Assembly: GCF_024127895.1 (NCBI RefSeq)
Contig: NZ_JAMYBK010000001.1
Location: forward strand, 434,001-498,000
From: Pseudomonas guariconensis
GTDB taxonomy: Bacteria > Pseudomonadota > Gammaproteobacteria > Pseudomonadales > Pseudomonadaceae
Direction of reading: 5' to 3'
DNA length: 64,000 nucleotides
Shown here: in pieces, positions 1-9,765 of the stretch
How the letters are laid out: each line of letters begins with the position of its first letter
Numbering within the stretch: the first letter of the stretch is position 1
Notes under the pieces: generated by a model
Database searches by the model: none
Told to the model about the DNA's origin: nothing
What the model saw: the letters and a program-made list of their open reading frames with translations, nothing else
Made by a program: the position numbers and the translations under genes

Positions 1-1219
<1,219 letters not shown>

Positions 1220-1309
1220 GGGGACGCGGAATATTTGCTGCGGCGACGAATTCTCGGGCCCTGGCCCTGTCTATCTGGCTGCCTCTGCGGCGAAGGCCCG
1301 GAGCATGAA

Positions 1310-1328
1310 GCCACCCAAGCCGGGTGGC
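1310..1328 (+). terminator. Hairpin after surE-pcm
   Basis: A 7-bp perfect stem, GCCACCC/GGGTGGC, with a 5-base loop lies 90 bases after pcm and is followed by a short T-rich stretch. It probably ends the surE-pcm transcript. A TATAAT hexamer at 1335-1340, just beyond, could be the -10 of a promoter for nlpD, but I see no good -35 at 17 bp. Confidence 0.5.
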
Positions 1329-1400
1329 CTCGTTTATAATTGCAACAATATTGCATTGCGTAGCGTCATATCGGTTATCGGCACCATAAGGGGAGCGCGG

Positions 1401-2255
1401 GTGGGTCACACAATCATTCGGCAGCGCAAGGATCGGTCGGGTTTCAAGCTTCTGGTGATTGCGCTGGCCATGGGGGCCTTGCTCGCGGGTTGCTCCAGCA
1501 GCGGCTCGAACGGCGCCCGTGTGGTCGATCGCAACGCGGTCCCCAAGCGCCCGACCGTGACGTCGGGTCAGTACATCGTCAGGCCCGGCGATACCCTGTA
1601 TTCCATCGCGTTCCGTTACGGCTGGGACTACAAGGAACTGGCCGCGCGCAACAACATCGGTGCGCCCTATACCATCCGCCCGGGCCAGGCCATCCGTTTC
1701 AGCAGCGGCGTGGGCGGCAGCACCAGGGTGGTATCCAGCCCCTCCTCATCGAGCAAGACCACCGTCATCCGCCGCCCTGTCGCGACCACCACGCCACCGT
1801 CTGGGGGCACTGCCAGGCCTGCCACGCCACCCCCTGCCGCGAGCAAGCCGGTGGTGACGCCGGTGCCCGCCGCAGAGCGTACCGCCGGGGGCTGGACCTG
1901 GCCGGCCAACGGTGTGCTGATTGGTAAATTCGCTTCAAACGGTAGTTTGAATAAAGGCATTGATATCGCCGGTGATTTGGGACAGCCTGTTTTTGCTGCG
2001 TCTGGTGGTACAGTGGTCTACGCCGGGAGTGGCTTGAGGGGCTACGGCGAGTTGATCATCATCAAGCACAGCGATACCTACGTCAGCGCCTACGGCCACA
2101 ACCGCAGGCTTTTGGTTCGGGAGGGGCAGCAGGTCAAGGCAGGGCAGACGATCGCTGAAATGGGGTCCACGGGCACTGATCGGGTGAAGCTGCATTTCGA
2201 GATTCGCCGTCAGGGCAAACCCGTCGATCCGCTCCAGTTCCTGCCACGCCGTTGA
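1401..2255 (+). CDS. nlpD: Murein-activator lipoprotein NlpD (LysM + M23 domain)
   Basis: Outer-membrane lipoprotein that, in E. coli, activates the amidase AmiC during septum splitting. I chose the GTG at 1401 because AAGGGGAG lies 5 bases upstream; an earlier in-frame ATG at 1305 would read through the pcm terminator hairpin. The 284-residue protein has a lipobox LLAGC near residue 28, a LysM domain (YIVRPGDTLYSIAFRYG) at about 55-98, a Pro/Thr/Ser-rich linker, and a C-terminal M23 (LytM-like) domain from about 170. The metal ligands are degenerate (for example IDIAG in place of HxxxD), as expected of a non-catalytic activator. The rpoS promoter region lies inside this gene. Confidence 0.93.
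   Translation: MGHTIIRQRKDRSGFKLLVIALAMGALLAGCSSSGSNGARVVDRNAVPKRPTVTSGQYIVRPGDTLYSIAFRYGWDYKELAARNNIGAPYTIRPGQAIRFSSGVGGSTRVVSSPSSSSKTTVIRRPVATTTPPSGGTARPATPPPAASKPVVTPVPAAERTAGGWTWPANGVLIGKFASNGSLNKGIDIAGDLGQPVFAASGGTVVYAGSGLRGYGELIIIKHSDTYVSAYGHNRRLLVREGQQVKAGQTIAEMGSTGTDRVKLHFEIRRQGKPVDPLQFLPRR
1934..1951 (+). promoter_or_regulatory. PsrA-type box within nlpD, upstream of rpoS
   Basis: A perfect 18-bp palindrome-like element, TTCAAACGGTAGTTTGAA, fits the published PsrA consensus (C/G)AAAC-N2-4-GTTT(G/C). It lies about 410 bp before the rpoS start, in a locally AT-richer part of nlpD, where Pseudomonas rpoS transcription is known to start. PsrA activates rpoS in P. putida and P. aeruginosa. 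The sequence match is direct; the role here is inferred from those species. Confidence 0.7.
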
Positions 2256-2331
2256 TCGTTGTACCCAGCCTGTTCCTTTGACGTAGAGGGGACAGGCTCC
2301 AGCGTTACCAGGGAACAGGTGTCGCTCGAGC

Positions 2332-2347
2332 CTGAGTTCGAACTCAG
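2332..2347 (+). promoter_or_regulatory. Palindrome in rpoS leader just before the ribosome binding site
   Basis: CTGAGTTCGAACTCAG is a perfect 16-base palindrome ending two bases before the AAAGGA Shine-Dalgarno (2349-2354) of rpoS. In the mRNA it could form a small hairpin beside, or stacked on, the ribosome binding site. Any effect on RpoS translation is inference. Confidence 0.4.
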
Positions 2348-2362
2348 CAAAGGACTATAACA

Positions 2363-3370
2363 ATGGCTCTCAGCAAAGAAGTGCCGGAGTTTGACATCGA
2401 CGATGACGTCCTCCTGATGGAGACGGGCATCGTTTTGGAAACGGATGTGGTGTCAGACGAACCTGCTGTACCTTCGGTTCGGACCAGGGCCAAACAAGGC
2501 TCATCGCTCAAGCAACACAAGTACATCGATTACAGCCGGGCGCTCGATGCCACCCAGCTGTATCTCAACGAGATCGGCTTTTCACCACTGCTTTCTCCGG
2601 AAGAGGAAGTGCATTTTGCGCGCCTGTCGCAAAAAGGTGACCCCGCCGGTCGCAAGCGCATGATCGAAAGCAACCTGCGCCTGGTGGTCAAGATCGCCCG
2701 CCGCTACGTCAATCGCGGATTGTCGCTGCTCGACCTGATCGAGGAGGGCAACCTCGGCTTGATCCGCGCCGTGGAGAAGTTCGACCCGGAACGCGGCTTC
2801 CGCTTCTCGACCTATGCGACCTGGTGGATCCGCCAGACCATCGAGCGGGCGATCATGAACCAGACCCGCACCATTCGCCTGCCGATCCACGTGGTCAAGG
2901 AGCTGAACGTCTACCTGCGTGCTGCGCGGGAACTGACCCAGAAGCTCGACCACGAGCCTTCGCCGGAGGAAATCGCCGGCCTGCTGGAGAAGCCGGTGGC
3001 CGAGGTCAAGCGCATGCTGGGGCTCAACGAACGGGTTTCGTCGGTGGACGTTTCCCTGGGTCCGGACTCCGACAAGACCCTGCTCGATACCCTGACCGAC
3101 GATCGTCCCACCGATCCTTGCGAGTTGCTGCAGGACGACGACCTCTCCCAGAGCATCGACCAGTGGTTGAGCGAGCTGACCGACAAGCAGCGTGAAGTGG
3201 TGGTACGTCGCTTCGGCCTGCGGGGCCATGAGAGCAGCACCCTGGAGGATGTGGGCCTGGAAATCGGCCTTACCCGCGAGCGGGTCCGGCAGATCCAGGT
3301 CGAGGGCCTTAAGCGCCTGCGTGAGATCCTCGAGAAGAATGGCCTGTCCAGCGAGTCGCTGTTCCAGTAA
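2363..3370 (+). CDS. rpoS: Stationary-phase sigma factor RpoS (sigma-38)
   Basis: Directs RNA polymerase to general-stress and stationary-phase promoters. At 335 residues it matches other Pseudomonas RpoS. Region 1.2 lies at about residues 55-90; region 2 includes [20 protein letters not shown] and the -10-recognition segment [18 protein letters not shown] at about 150-170; region 4.2 carries the helix-turn-helix [19 protein letters not shown] near 295-315. AAAGGA sits 8 bases before the ATG. The gene follows nlpD by 107 bases, and a strong terminator follows the stop. Confidence 0.98.
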   Translation: MALSKEVPEFDIDDDVLLMETGIVLETDVVSDEPAVPSVRTRAKQGSSLKQHKYIDYSRALDATQLYLNEIGFSPLLSPEEEVHFARLSQKGDPAGRKRMIESNLRLVVKIARRYVNRGLSLLDLIEEGNLGLIRAVEKFDPERGFRFSTYATWWIRQTIERAIMNQTRTIRLPIHVVKELNVYLRAARELTQKLDHEPSPEEIAGLLEKPVAEVKRMLGLNERVSSVDVSLGPDSDKTLLDTLTDDRPTDPCELLQDDDLSQSIDQWLSELTDKQREVVVRRFGLRGHESSTLEDVGLEIGLTRERVRQIQVEGLKRLREILEKNGLSSESLFQ

Positions 3371-3387
3371 TCGCGACCGTCATGAAA

Positions 3388-3411
3388 AACGCCCCGTCAT
3401 GTCGGGGCGTT
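3388..3411 (+). terminator. rpoS terminator
   Basis: A 9-bp perfect stem, AACGCCCCG/CGGGGCGTT, with a 6-base loop, followed by TTCTGTTTCT, 17 bases after the rpoS stop. This is a typical Rho-independent terminator. Confidence 0.85.
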
Positions 3412-3471
3412 TCTGTTTCTATCAATCAGTGTTTCTATCAAGGTTTCTTTCGCTCCCCTCGTGGCGTTGCA

Positions 3472-3500
3472 TGTAGGAAATTGCTTACAGCTTGTGTAAG
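3472..3500 (+). promoter_or_regulatory. GacA upstream activating element for rsmZ
   Basis: TGTAGG-N6-CTTACA (3472-3489) matches the 18-bp Gac upstream activating sequence TGTAAG-N6-CTTACA with one change. The right half-site also forms a second dyad, CTTACA-N5-TGTAAG, up to 3500. The element is about 190 bp before the inferred rsmZ start, as described for rsmZ in P. protegens CHA0. Binding by GacA is inferred from that precedent. Confidence 0.75.
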
Positions 3501-3660
3501 CCTTTGCCGTAGGGATCAGTAAATCATTGTCGTTTTCAAACGTTGAGTGTTTTTAACTTGCTGATAAATATGAATATTTTGGATGTGAAGAAGTATGTCC
3601 ACCGTATTGTTTTGAGAGCTTTCACCCTTGCCTGGCCAGCTGGAATGGCTAGTATTCGAA

Positions 3661-3795
3661 CTGTGCCGACGGATTGGCACAGGCTTTCACGGATGACGGC
3701 CAAGGACATCGCAGGATGCGATTCATCAGGATGATGAACGGGACAATCAGGGACTATGGAAAAAATGTGGGCGGGTCAAACCGCCCCTTTTTTTG
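3661..3795 (+). ncRNA. rsmZ: RsmZ, regulatory RNA that titrates RsmA/CsrA proteins
   Basis: Lies between rpoS and fdxA, the known place of rsmZ in Pseudomonas. The roughly 130-nt sequence contains eight GGA motifs (3671, 3691, 3704, 3714, 3729, 3741, 3751 and 3758). Several sit in hairpin loops: GTGCC/GGCAC with ACGGA in the loop (3663-3680), ATCGC/GCGAT with AGGAT (3708-3722), and TTCATC/GATGAA with AGGAT right after. It ends in a GGGCGG/CCGCCC hairpin (3769-3786) and a T run. A TAGTAT -10 at 3650-3655 puts the start near 3661. RsmZ sequesters RsmA/RsmE and relieves translational repression under Gac control. The exact 5' end is inferred. Confidence 0.9.
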
Positions 3796-3847
3796 CCTGC
3801 GATAAAGCATCGCCAGGCAAACCTGGTGGCCAAAAGAGCTAAAAGAA

Positions 3848-3866
3848 AAGGCCCGTAAAGGGCCTT
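3848..3866 (-). terminator. fdxA terminator
   Basis: Perfect 7-bp stem AAGGCCC/GGGCCTT with a 5-base loop, 18 bases after the fdxA stop. The A-rich flank on the + strand reads as a U-rich tail in the fdxA transcript. Confidence 0.8.
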
Positions 3867-3883
3867 CTCGTGATTCAGACGCG

Positions 3884-4207
3884 TTAGCGTTCCAGGTGCT
3901 CGATCTTGTCGGGCTTGCCGTCCCACTCCTCGGCATCCGGCAGGGCATCCTTCCTCTCGGTGATGTTCGGCCAGATCTCCGCCAGTTCGGCGTTCAGCTC
4001 GATGAACTGTTCCATGCCCGCAGGTACTTCATCTTCCGAGAAGATGGCCTGGGCAGGGCACTCCGGTTCGCACAGCGCGCAGTCGATGCACTCGTCCGGA
4101 TGAATGACCAGGAAGTTCGGGCCTTCGTAGAAGCAGTCCACCGGACAGACTTCCACGCAGTCGGTGTATTTGCACTTGATGCAGTTGTCGGTGACGACGA
4201 AGGACAT
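3884..4207 (-). CDS. fdxA: Seven-iron ferredoxin FdxA
   Basis: A 107-residue soluble electron carrier with one [3Fe-4S] and one [4Fe-4S] cluster. Cysteines at 9, 12, 17, 21 and 25 ([17 protein letters not shown]) and at 40, 43, 46 and 50 ([12 protein letters not shown]) reproduce the FdI-type pattern. The C-terminal half is the acidic extension typical of the Azotobacter FdI/Pseudomonas FdxA group. It is convergent with rsmZ and downstream of mutS on the same strand, with 138 bases between, so it may have its own promoter. In-cell redox partners are not evident from the sequence. Confidence 0.96.
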   Translation of the reverse strand: MSFVVTDNCIKCKYTDCVEVCPVDCFYEGPNFLVIHPDECIDCALCEPECPAQAIFSEDEVPAGMEQFIELNAELAEIWPNITERKDALPDAEEWDGKPDKIEHLER

Positions 4208-4345
4208 TTCTAATTTTCTCCTCAGGCGACGGCAGCGTGCCCTTCCTTGCAGGGCAGCGCGGTTCCCGGTGGCAGCAGGCCAGGCTAATGAACCTGCACC
4301 CGAGCGGGAACCGCGGCGGATTCTACCAGCTTGCGCGGGTAGCCG

Positions 4346-6928
4346 TTATAACAGGTTTTTCAGTTGATATAGCGTTTCGATAGCTTGGCGCGGCGTCATG
4401 TCGTCCAGGTCCAGCTTGCCCAGCTTCTCGATGGCCGGGTGTGGCAGGCTGGCGAACAGGTCGCTCTGGTGCGGTACCTGCGGCTCGCCCTTGGCCTTGG
4501 TCGCGGGCGGCTCGTGAGGCAGGCTGGTGGTTTCCAGCCGCCCCAGGTGTTCGCGAGCACGCTGGATCACCGCCGTCGGCACGCCGGCCAGCTGCGCCAC
4601 GGCCAGGCCGTAGCTCTGGCTGGCAGGGCCCGGCAGCACATGGTGCAGGAAGACGATGCGCTCGTTGTGCTCGGTGGCGTTCAGGTGCACGTTGGCCACC
4701 AGTGGTTCGCTCTCCGGCAGCACGGTCAGCTCGAAGTAGTGCGTTGCGAACAGGGTATAGGCGCGCAGTTGGGCCAGCCGCTCGGCGGCGGCCCAGGCCA
4801 GTGACAGGCCGTCGAAGGTACTGGTGCCTCGGCCGACTTCGTCCATCAGCACCAGGCTGCGGTCAGTGGCGTTGTGCAGGATGTTCGCTGTCTCGCTCAT
4901 CTCGACCATGAAGGTCGAGCGCCCGCCGGCCAGGTCATCGCTGGAACCGATGCGGGTGAAGATGCGGTCGACCAGCGACAGCTCGCAACGCGCCGCGGGG
5001 ACGAAGCTGCCGATGTGCGCCATCAGCACGATCAGTGCGGTCTGGCGCATGTAGGTGGACTTACCGCCCATGTTCGGACCGGTGATGATCAGCATGCGTG
5101 TGCTGTTGTCCAGCGCCAGGTCGTTGGCCACGAACGGCGTGGTCAGTACCTGCTCGACCACCGGGTGACGGCCCTGTTCGATACGCAGGCAGGGCTCGTC
5201 GACGAAGGTCGGGCAGTTCAGGTCCAGGTTCAGGGCGCGCTCGGCCAGGTTGCTCAGCACGTCCAGCTCGGCCAGGGCGGCGGCGCTGTCCTGCAGCGGC
5301 GCCAGGTGGCCGATCAGGGTTTCGAGCAGGGCGTCATAGAGCATCTTCTCTCGCGCCAGGGCGCGGCTCTTGGCCGACAGCGCCTTGTCTTCGAAGGCCT
5401 TGAGCTCCGGCGTGATGAAGCGCTCGGCGCCCTTTAGGGTCTGGCGGCGGATATAGTCGGCCGGGGCCTGCTCGGCTTGTTTGGTCGGCAGCTCGATGTA
5501 GTAGCCATGCACCCGGTTGTAGCCGACCTTGAGGTTGGCCAGGCCCGTGCGCGCCTTTTCGCGGGCCTCCAGGTCGATGAGGAATTGGCCGGCGTTCTCG
5601 CTCATGGCCAGCAACTCGTCCAGCTCGCTGTCGTAGCCGGTCTTGAGCACGCCGCCGTCGCGGATCACCGCCGGCGGATTGTCGATGATCGCTCGCTCCA
5701 GCAGGCTGGCCAGCTCCGGGTAGGTACCGGTGATCGCGGCCAGGCGTGCCAGGTGCGGGGCCTCCAGCTCGGCCATGGCGTTCTGCAGCTCGGGCAAGGC
5801 ACCGAGGGCATCACGCAGGCGCGCCAGGTCGCGTGGGCGGGCGTTGCGCAGGCCGATGCGGGCGAGGATCCGCTCGATGTCGCCGATTTCCTTGAGCTGC
5901 GGCTGCAGTTTCTCGAAGCGGTAGCCGTCCAGCAGGCAGCGGATCGAGTCCTGGCGTGCCTTGAGTACCTTGAGGTCGCGCAACGGGCGGTTCAGCCAGC
6001 GGGTCAGCAGGCGGCTGGCCATGGCGGTCTGGCAACGGTCGATGACCGATTGCAGGGTATTGTCGCGACCACCGGCCAGGTTGACGTCCAGTTCCAGGTT
6101 GCGGCGGCTGGCGCCGTCGAGGATCACCGTGTCGTCCATGCGCTCGTGGCGCAGGCTGCGCAGGTGAGGCAGGGTGGTGCGCTGGGTTTCCTTGGCGTAG
6201 GTCAGCAGGCAGCCGGCCGCGCCGATGGCCAGGGTCAGCTTGTCGCAACCGAAGCCCTTGAGGTCCTGGGTCGCGAACTGCTGGCACAGGCTCTTGCGCG
6301 CCGAATCGCGGTCGAAGTCCCACGGGGCGCGACGACGGCAGCCCGGGCGCTTTTCCGCCGGCAGGCCTTGGGGCCAGTCGTCGGGGATCAGCAGTTCCAC
6401 CGGGTTGATGCGTTCGAGCTCGGCCAGCAGGTTCTCCCAGCCCTTGATCTCCTGCACGGTGAAGTTACCGCTGGTGATGTCCAGCACTGCCAGGCCGAAC
6501 AGCCGCTCGTCGCCCAGCAGGGCGGCGATCAGGTTGTCGCGGCGCTCGTCGAGCAGGGCCTCGTCGCTGACCGTGCCGGGGGTGATGATCCGCACCACCT
6601 GGCGCTCCACCGGCCCCTTGCTGGTGGCCGGGTCGCCGACCTGCTCGCAGATCACCACCGACTCGCCGAGCTTGACCAGCTTGGCCAGGTAGCCCTCCAC
6701 CGAGTGGAACGGGATTCCGCACATGGGGATCGACTGGCCGGCGGACTGTCCGCGGGCAGTCAGGGTGATATCCAGCAATTTGGCGGCTTTCTTCGCGTCT
6801 TCGTAGAAGATCTCGTAGAAATCGCCCATGCGGTAGAACATCAGCTGGTCTGGGTGCTGGTTCTTCAGCTTCCAGTACTGCTGCATCATCGGGGTATGTG
6901 CGGAAAAATCTGAAATTGCTTTGTTCAT
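4346..6928 (-). CDS. mutS: DNA mismatch repair protein MutS
   Basis: Recognises mismatches and small loops and starts repair with MutL. The 860-residue protein carries the mismatch-wedge FYE motif ([12 protein letters not shown]) near residue 38, the connector and lever domains, and a C-terminal ATPase with Walker [12 protein letters not shown] near 620, Walker [17 protein letters not shown] near 695, and the signature [18 protein letters not shown] lies directly before the ATG; I use the ATG because nothing favours the TTG. No strong Shine-Dalgarno is visible. The C-terminal tail ([21 protein letters not shown]) is the usual tetramerisation helix. Confidence 0.97.
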   Translation of the reverse strand: MNKAISDFSAHTPMMQQYWKLKNQHPDQLMFYRMGDFYEIFYEDAKKAAKLLDITLTARGQSAGQSIPMCGIPFHSVEGYLAKLVKLGESVVICEQVGDPATSKGPVERQVVRIITPGTVSDEALLDERRDNLIAALLGDERLFGLAVLDITSGNFTVQEIKGWENLLAELERINPVELLIPDDWPQGLPAEKRPGCRRRAPWDFDRDSARKSLCQQFATQDLKGFGCDKLTLAIGAAGCLLTYAKETQRTTLPHLRSLRHERMDDTVILDGASRRNLELDVNLAGGRDNTLQSVIDRCQTAMASRLLTRWLNRPLRDLKVLKARQDSIRCLLDGYRFEKLQPQLKEIGDIERILARIGLRNARPRDLARLRDALGALPELQNAMAELEAPHLARLAAITGTYPELASLLERAIIDNPPAVIRDGGVLKTGYDSELDELLAMSENAGQFLIDLEAREKARTGLANLKVGYNRVHGYYIELPTKQAEQAPADYIRRQTLKGAERFITPELKAFEDKALSAKSRALAREKMLYDALLETLIGHLAPLQDSAAALAELDVLSNLAERALNLDLNCPTFVDEPCLRIEQGRHPVVEQVLTTPFVANDLALDNSTRMLIITGPNMGGKSTYMRQTALIVLMAHIGSFVPAARCELSLVDRIFTRIGSSDDLAGGRSTFMVEMSETANILHNATDRSLVLMDEVGRGTSTFDGLSLAWAAAERLAQLRAYTLFATHYFELTVLPESEPLVANVHLNATEHNERIVFLHHVLPGPASQSYGLAVAQLAGVPTAVIQRAREHLGRLETTSLPHEPPATKAKGEPQVPHQSDLFASLPHPAIEKLGKLDLDDMTPRQAIETLYQLKNLL

Positions 6929-6931
6929 CAA

Positions 6932-7312
6932 GGGCTTATGAAGCTTGTCTCAAATGTGTGGGGCAAATTTGGGGCTTTGCATCGAAGGCGATATTGCCCT
7001 TCACGATGATGGGTTCAGCCGGTTCATCAGGCAACGATGATGCTGATGGCGGGAGGGATTATCCCCGCTGCCTTGCAGGGTAGGGAGGTTACCACGGGAG
7101 CGCCAATTTCAGCACGGGAAACCCAGGCGTGCGTCCATCTGCCTGGCAAGAAAGCGAATGCCCCAGCCTGGGCTGGGGCATCGATCGCACAGGGATTTCT
7201 TTTATGCACCTAATCAGGATCAGGCGGCGGATGGCAACGAGAAAAGCATCCTCGTCGCCAGGTAGGGCCAGACCTGGCATCCACCACCTGCAGCCTGACC
7301 CCGTAGCAGACT
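6932..7312. other. Intergenic stretch between mutS and the dioxygenase gene
   Basis: About 380 bases with no convincing gene. It contains a near-perfect GC-rich inverted repeat at 7154-7177 (ATGCCCCAGCC/GGCTGGGGCAT with a 2-base centre) lacking a clear T run, which may end transcription of the dioxygenase gene. The mutS promoter must be here, but I cannot place it. Short open frames on both strands have no recognisable product. Confidence 0.5.
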
Positions 7313-8113
7313 TCAGCCTCGCTTCCATACCACCGGGAACCAGTCCTCGCGCATGCGCTCGCCATCGGTAAGGCCGATACCGGGGAAGGGCGGCGAGGTG
7401 CGGCCCGGGCGCTGTACATAGCGCACGTCATCCCCCAGGAAGCGGGTGGAGAACGCCCGTCGCCTGCCCGTCCCGGCGTTGCCCGCTGCGCCGTGCACGG
7501 TGCGGAAGTCGAAGACGATGGCGTCGCCAGGCTCCAGCTCCGGCGAGAGGATCTGGTATTCGCCGTTCTCCACGTCGGGCATGTCCATGAACAGGTTCTG
7601 GCCGTCGGCATCGGTGGCGCCGTAGAAGTCCTGGTTGCTGGCCCAGCGCTTGGGACGCACCGGTTTGGGCCAGCGATGCGAGCCGAGCACCACGCTCAGG
7701 GTGTTTTGCCGGGTGACCGGGTCCAGGGGGATCCAGTAACTGGCGGTCTGCAGGCCGTCGACGCAGTAGTAGGGCAGGTCCTGGTGCCAAGGGGTGGGCT
7801 TGGCGGTGCCGGGCTCCTTGACCAGGATGTGGTCGTGGAATACCTGCACCTGCTGCGCGCCCATCAGTTCGCCGGCCAGCGCTGCCGCGGGGGAGTTGAT
7901 CACGAAGTCCGTGAAGGCGGGAATGCGCTGCCAGTTGCAGTAGTCCTCGAAGAACCGTCCGCCCTCGCCGGCGTCGACGTTCTCGATGGCGAAGGCGCTG
8001 GGTTCGGCCAGGTTCTGCTCGAAGCCTTCGCGCAGGCGTTCGACCCAGTCCTTGAAGACACCGCGCAGGATCACTGCGCCATCACGCTGGAAATCTTCGA
8101 TATGGGGATTCAC
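7313..8113 (-). CDS. PhyH-family Fe(II)/2-oxoglutarate dioxygenase
   Basis: A 266-residue member of the phytanoyl-CoA dioxygenase/ectoine hydroxylase superfamily. Iron ligands are the HQD of PTPWHQDLPYY near residue 121 and the His of FRTVHGAAGN near 208; the Arg of RRRAFSTRF near 220 would bind 2-oxoglutarate. The GTG at 8113 is chosen because GAGAGGG precedes it by about 6 bases; an in-frame ATG 36 bases earlier lacks a ribosome site. The gene diverges from an amino-acid permease gene, and a LysR regulator lies beyond it. Family members hydroxylate free amino acids, ectoine or acyl-CoAs; the neighbour suggests an imported amino-acid-like substrate, but this is inference. Confidence 0.85.
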   Translation of the reverse strand: MNPHIEDFQRDGAVILRGVFKDWVERLREGFEQNLAEPSAFAIENVDAGEGGRFFEDYCNWQRIPAFTDFVINSPAAALAGELMGAQQVQVFHDHILVKEPGTAKPTPWHQDLPYYCVDGLQTASYWIPLDPVTRQNTLSVVLGSHRWPKPVRPKRWASNQDFYGATDADGQNLFMDMPDVENGEYQILSPELEPGDAIVFDFRTVHGAAGNAGTGRRRAFSTRFLGDDVRYVQRPGRTSPPFPGIGLTDGERMREDWFPVVWKRG

Positions 8114-8176
8114 GGAGCAACCCTCTCGTTGTTGTCGTGGCACCAGCATCGGGTGCCGGAGAGGGCTGGGTAAATC

Positions 8177-8210
8177 ACAGAATTCCTATTCGCCACTATA
8201 GCTATTCTGT
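8177..8210. promoter_or_regulatory. Dyad in the dioxygenase/permease divergent region
   Basis: ACAGAAT (8177-8183) and ATTCTGT (8204-8210) are a perfect inverted repeat 20 bases apart, enclosing a CTAT-N8-ATAG dyad, in an AT-rich patch between two divergent genes. A LysR-type operator is a reasonable guess, with the regulator encoded at 9766-10662 as candidate. Confidence 0.4.
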
Positions 8211-8346
8211 ATGCCCCGCCTTGTTGTCTTGCCTCCCGATTGGCCGGTTAATAGCCCTGCGCCCTGCGGTTTCCGGGCCTTGCGTGACGCCTTCCACGGC
8301 AGCCCGCGCTGCCGGCCAAGAACAAGAACAATGAGGAGCTCCTGGG

Positions 8347-9732
8347 ATGAACGAGCACAACAACCTGCGACGGGGCCTGAGCACCCGGCATATCCGCTTC
8401 ATGGCGTTGGGGTCGGCGATCGGCACCGGGCTGTTCTACGGCTCGGCGTCGGCGATCAAGCTGGCCGGGCCATCGGTACTGTTGGCCTACCTGATCGGTG
8501 GCGCGGCCATCTACATGATGATGCGTGCCCTCGGCGAAATGGCGGTACGCAACCCGGTGTCCGGTTCCTTCGGGCTGTACACCAGCCAGTACCTGGGCCG
8601 CTACCTGGGCTTTCTCACCGGCTGGAGCTATGCGTTCTCCATGCTGGTGGTGTGCCTGGCCGACGTCACGGCCTTCGGTGTCTACATGGGCCTGTGGTTC
8701 CCCGATACGCCGCGCTGGATCTGGGTGCTGGGCATCGTCTGTTTCATCGGCGCGCTGAACCTGTGCAGCGTCAAGGTGTTCGGCGAGATGGAGTTCTGGC
8801 TGTCGTTGCTCAAGGTCACGGCCATCGTCGCGATGATCCTGGCCGGCGGCGCGGTACTGCTGTTCGGCATCCAGCTGGGCAATGGCGCCGAGGCGGTGAC
8901 AGGGTTTTCCAACCTGTGGAGCCATGGCGGGTTCTTCCCCAATGGCGTCGGCGGGATGATCGCCTCGTTCACCGTGGTGATGTTCGCCTTCGGTGGCGTC
9001 GAGATGATCGGCATCACCGCCGGCGAGGCCAAGGACCCCAAGCGTGTGCTGCCCAAGGCGATCAATTCGGTGCCGCTGCGTATCCTGCTGTTCTATGTGT
9101 TGACCCTGCTGGTGCTGATGGCCATCTATCCCTGGACCAACATCGGCAGCCAAGGCAGCCCCTTCGTGCAGATCTTCAGCGGCCTGGGCATCGAGTCGGC
9201 GGCGACCCTGCTCAACATCGTGGTGATCTCGGCGGCGGTGTCGGCGATCAACAGCGATATCTTCAGCGCCGGACGCATGATGTACGGCATGGCCCAGAAC
9301 GGCCAGGCACCCGCTGGTTTCGCCCGTCTGTCGCGCTTCGGCGTGCCCTGGATGACCGTGCTGGTGATGGGCGTCGCCCTGCTGCTGGGGGTGGTGCTCA
9401 ACTACCTGGTGCCTGAGAACCTGTTCCTGGTGCTCGCCGCCGTGGTGACCTTCTCCATCGTCTGGGTCTGGCTGATGATCCTGCTTTCCCAGGTGGCCAT
9501 GCGCCGTGGCATGAGCCGCGAAGAGGTCGCCGCCCTGGACTTCCCGGTGCCGCTGTGGCCGGTCGGCCCGGCCTGCGCCATCGTGTTCATGCTGTTCATC
9601 TTCGTCGTGCTGGGCTGGTTCCCGGACACCCGCATGGCCATGTACGTCGGCCTTGGCTGGCTGGCCCTGTTGTCCCTGGGTTACTGGCTGTGGGGTGCGC
9701 GCCAGCCACGCCCGGCGCCAGCCAGCGCATGA
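8347..9732 (+). CDS. Amino-acid permease, APC superfamily (AAT family)
   Basis: A 461-residue inner-membrane proton-coupled amino-acid transporter with about 12 predicted membrane helices. The N-terminal signature [19 protein letters not shown] (helix 1 substrate site), [14 protein letters not shown] and the [13 protein letters not shown] loop near residue 220 are typical of the GabP/ProY/AroP group. GAGGAG lies about 8 bases before the ATG. It is divergent from the dioxygenase gene and convergent with the LysR gene. The substrate cannot be told from sequence alone; a ProY-like role (proline or related) is possible. Confidence 0.9.
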   Translation: MNEHNNLRRGLSTRHIRFMALGSAIGTGLFYGSASAIKLAGPSVLLAYLIGGAAIYMMMRALGEMAVRNPVSGSFGLYTSQYLGRYLGFLTGWSYAFSMLVVCLADVTAFGVYMGLWFPDTPRWIWVLGIVCFIGALNLCSVKVFGEMEFWLSLLKVTAIVAMILAGGAVLLFGIQLGNGAEAVTGFSNLWSHGGFFPNGVGGMIASFTVVMFAFGGVEMIGITAGEAKDPKRVLPKAINSVPLRILLFYVLTLLVLMAIYPWTNIGSQGSPFVQIFSGLGIESAATLLNIVVISAAVSAINSDIFSAGRMMYGMAQNGQAPAGFARLSRFGVPWMTVLVMGVALLLGVVLNYLVPENLFLVLAAVVTFSIVWVWLMILLSQVAMRRGMSREEVAALDFPVPLWPVGPACAIVFMLFIFVVLGWFPDTRMAMYVGLGWLALLSLGYWLWGARQPRPAPASA

Positions 9733-9765
9733 AGGCGTAGCCTGCAGGCATCAGCCATACAGGCC

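Noticed and set aside
1305..1400. Upstream ATG extension of nlpD
   Set aside because: The extension would translate through the pcm terminator hairpin and a promoter-like TATAAT; the lipoprotein signal begins properly at GTG 1401.
5477..6913. A 478-codon frame opposite mutS
   Set aside because: No start signal or family match; shadow of mutS.
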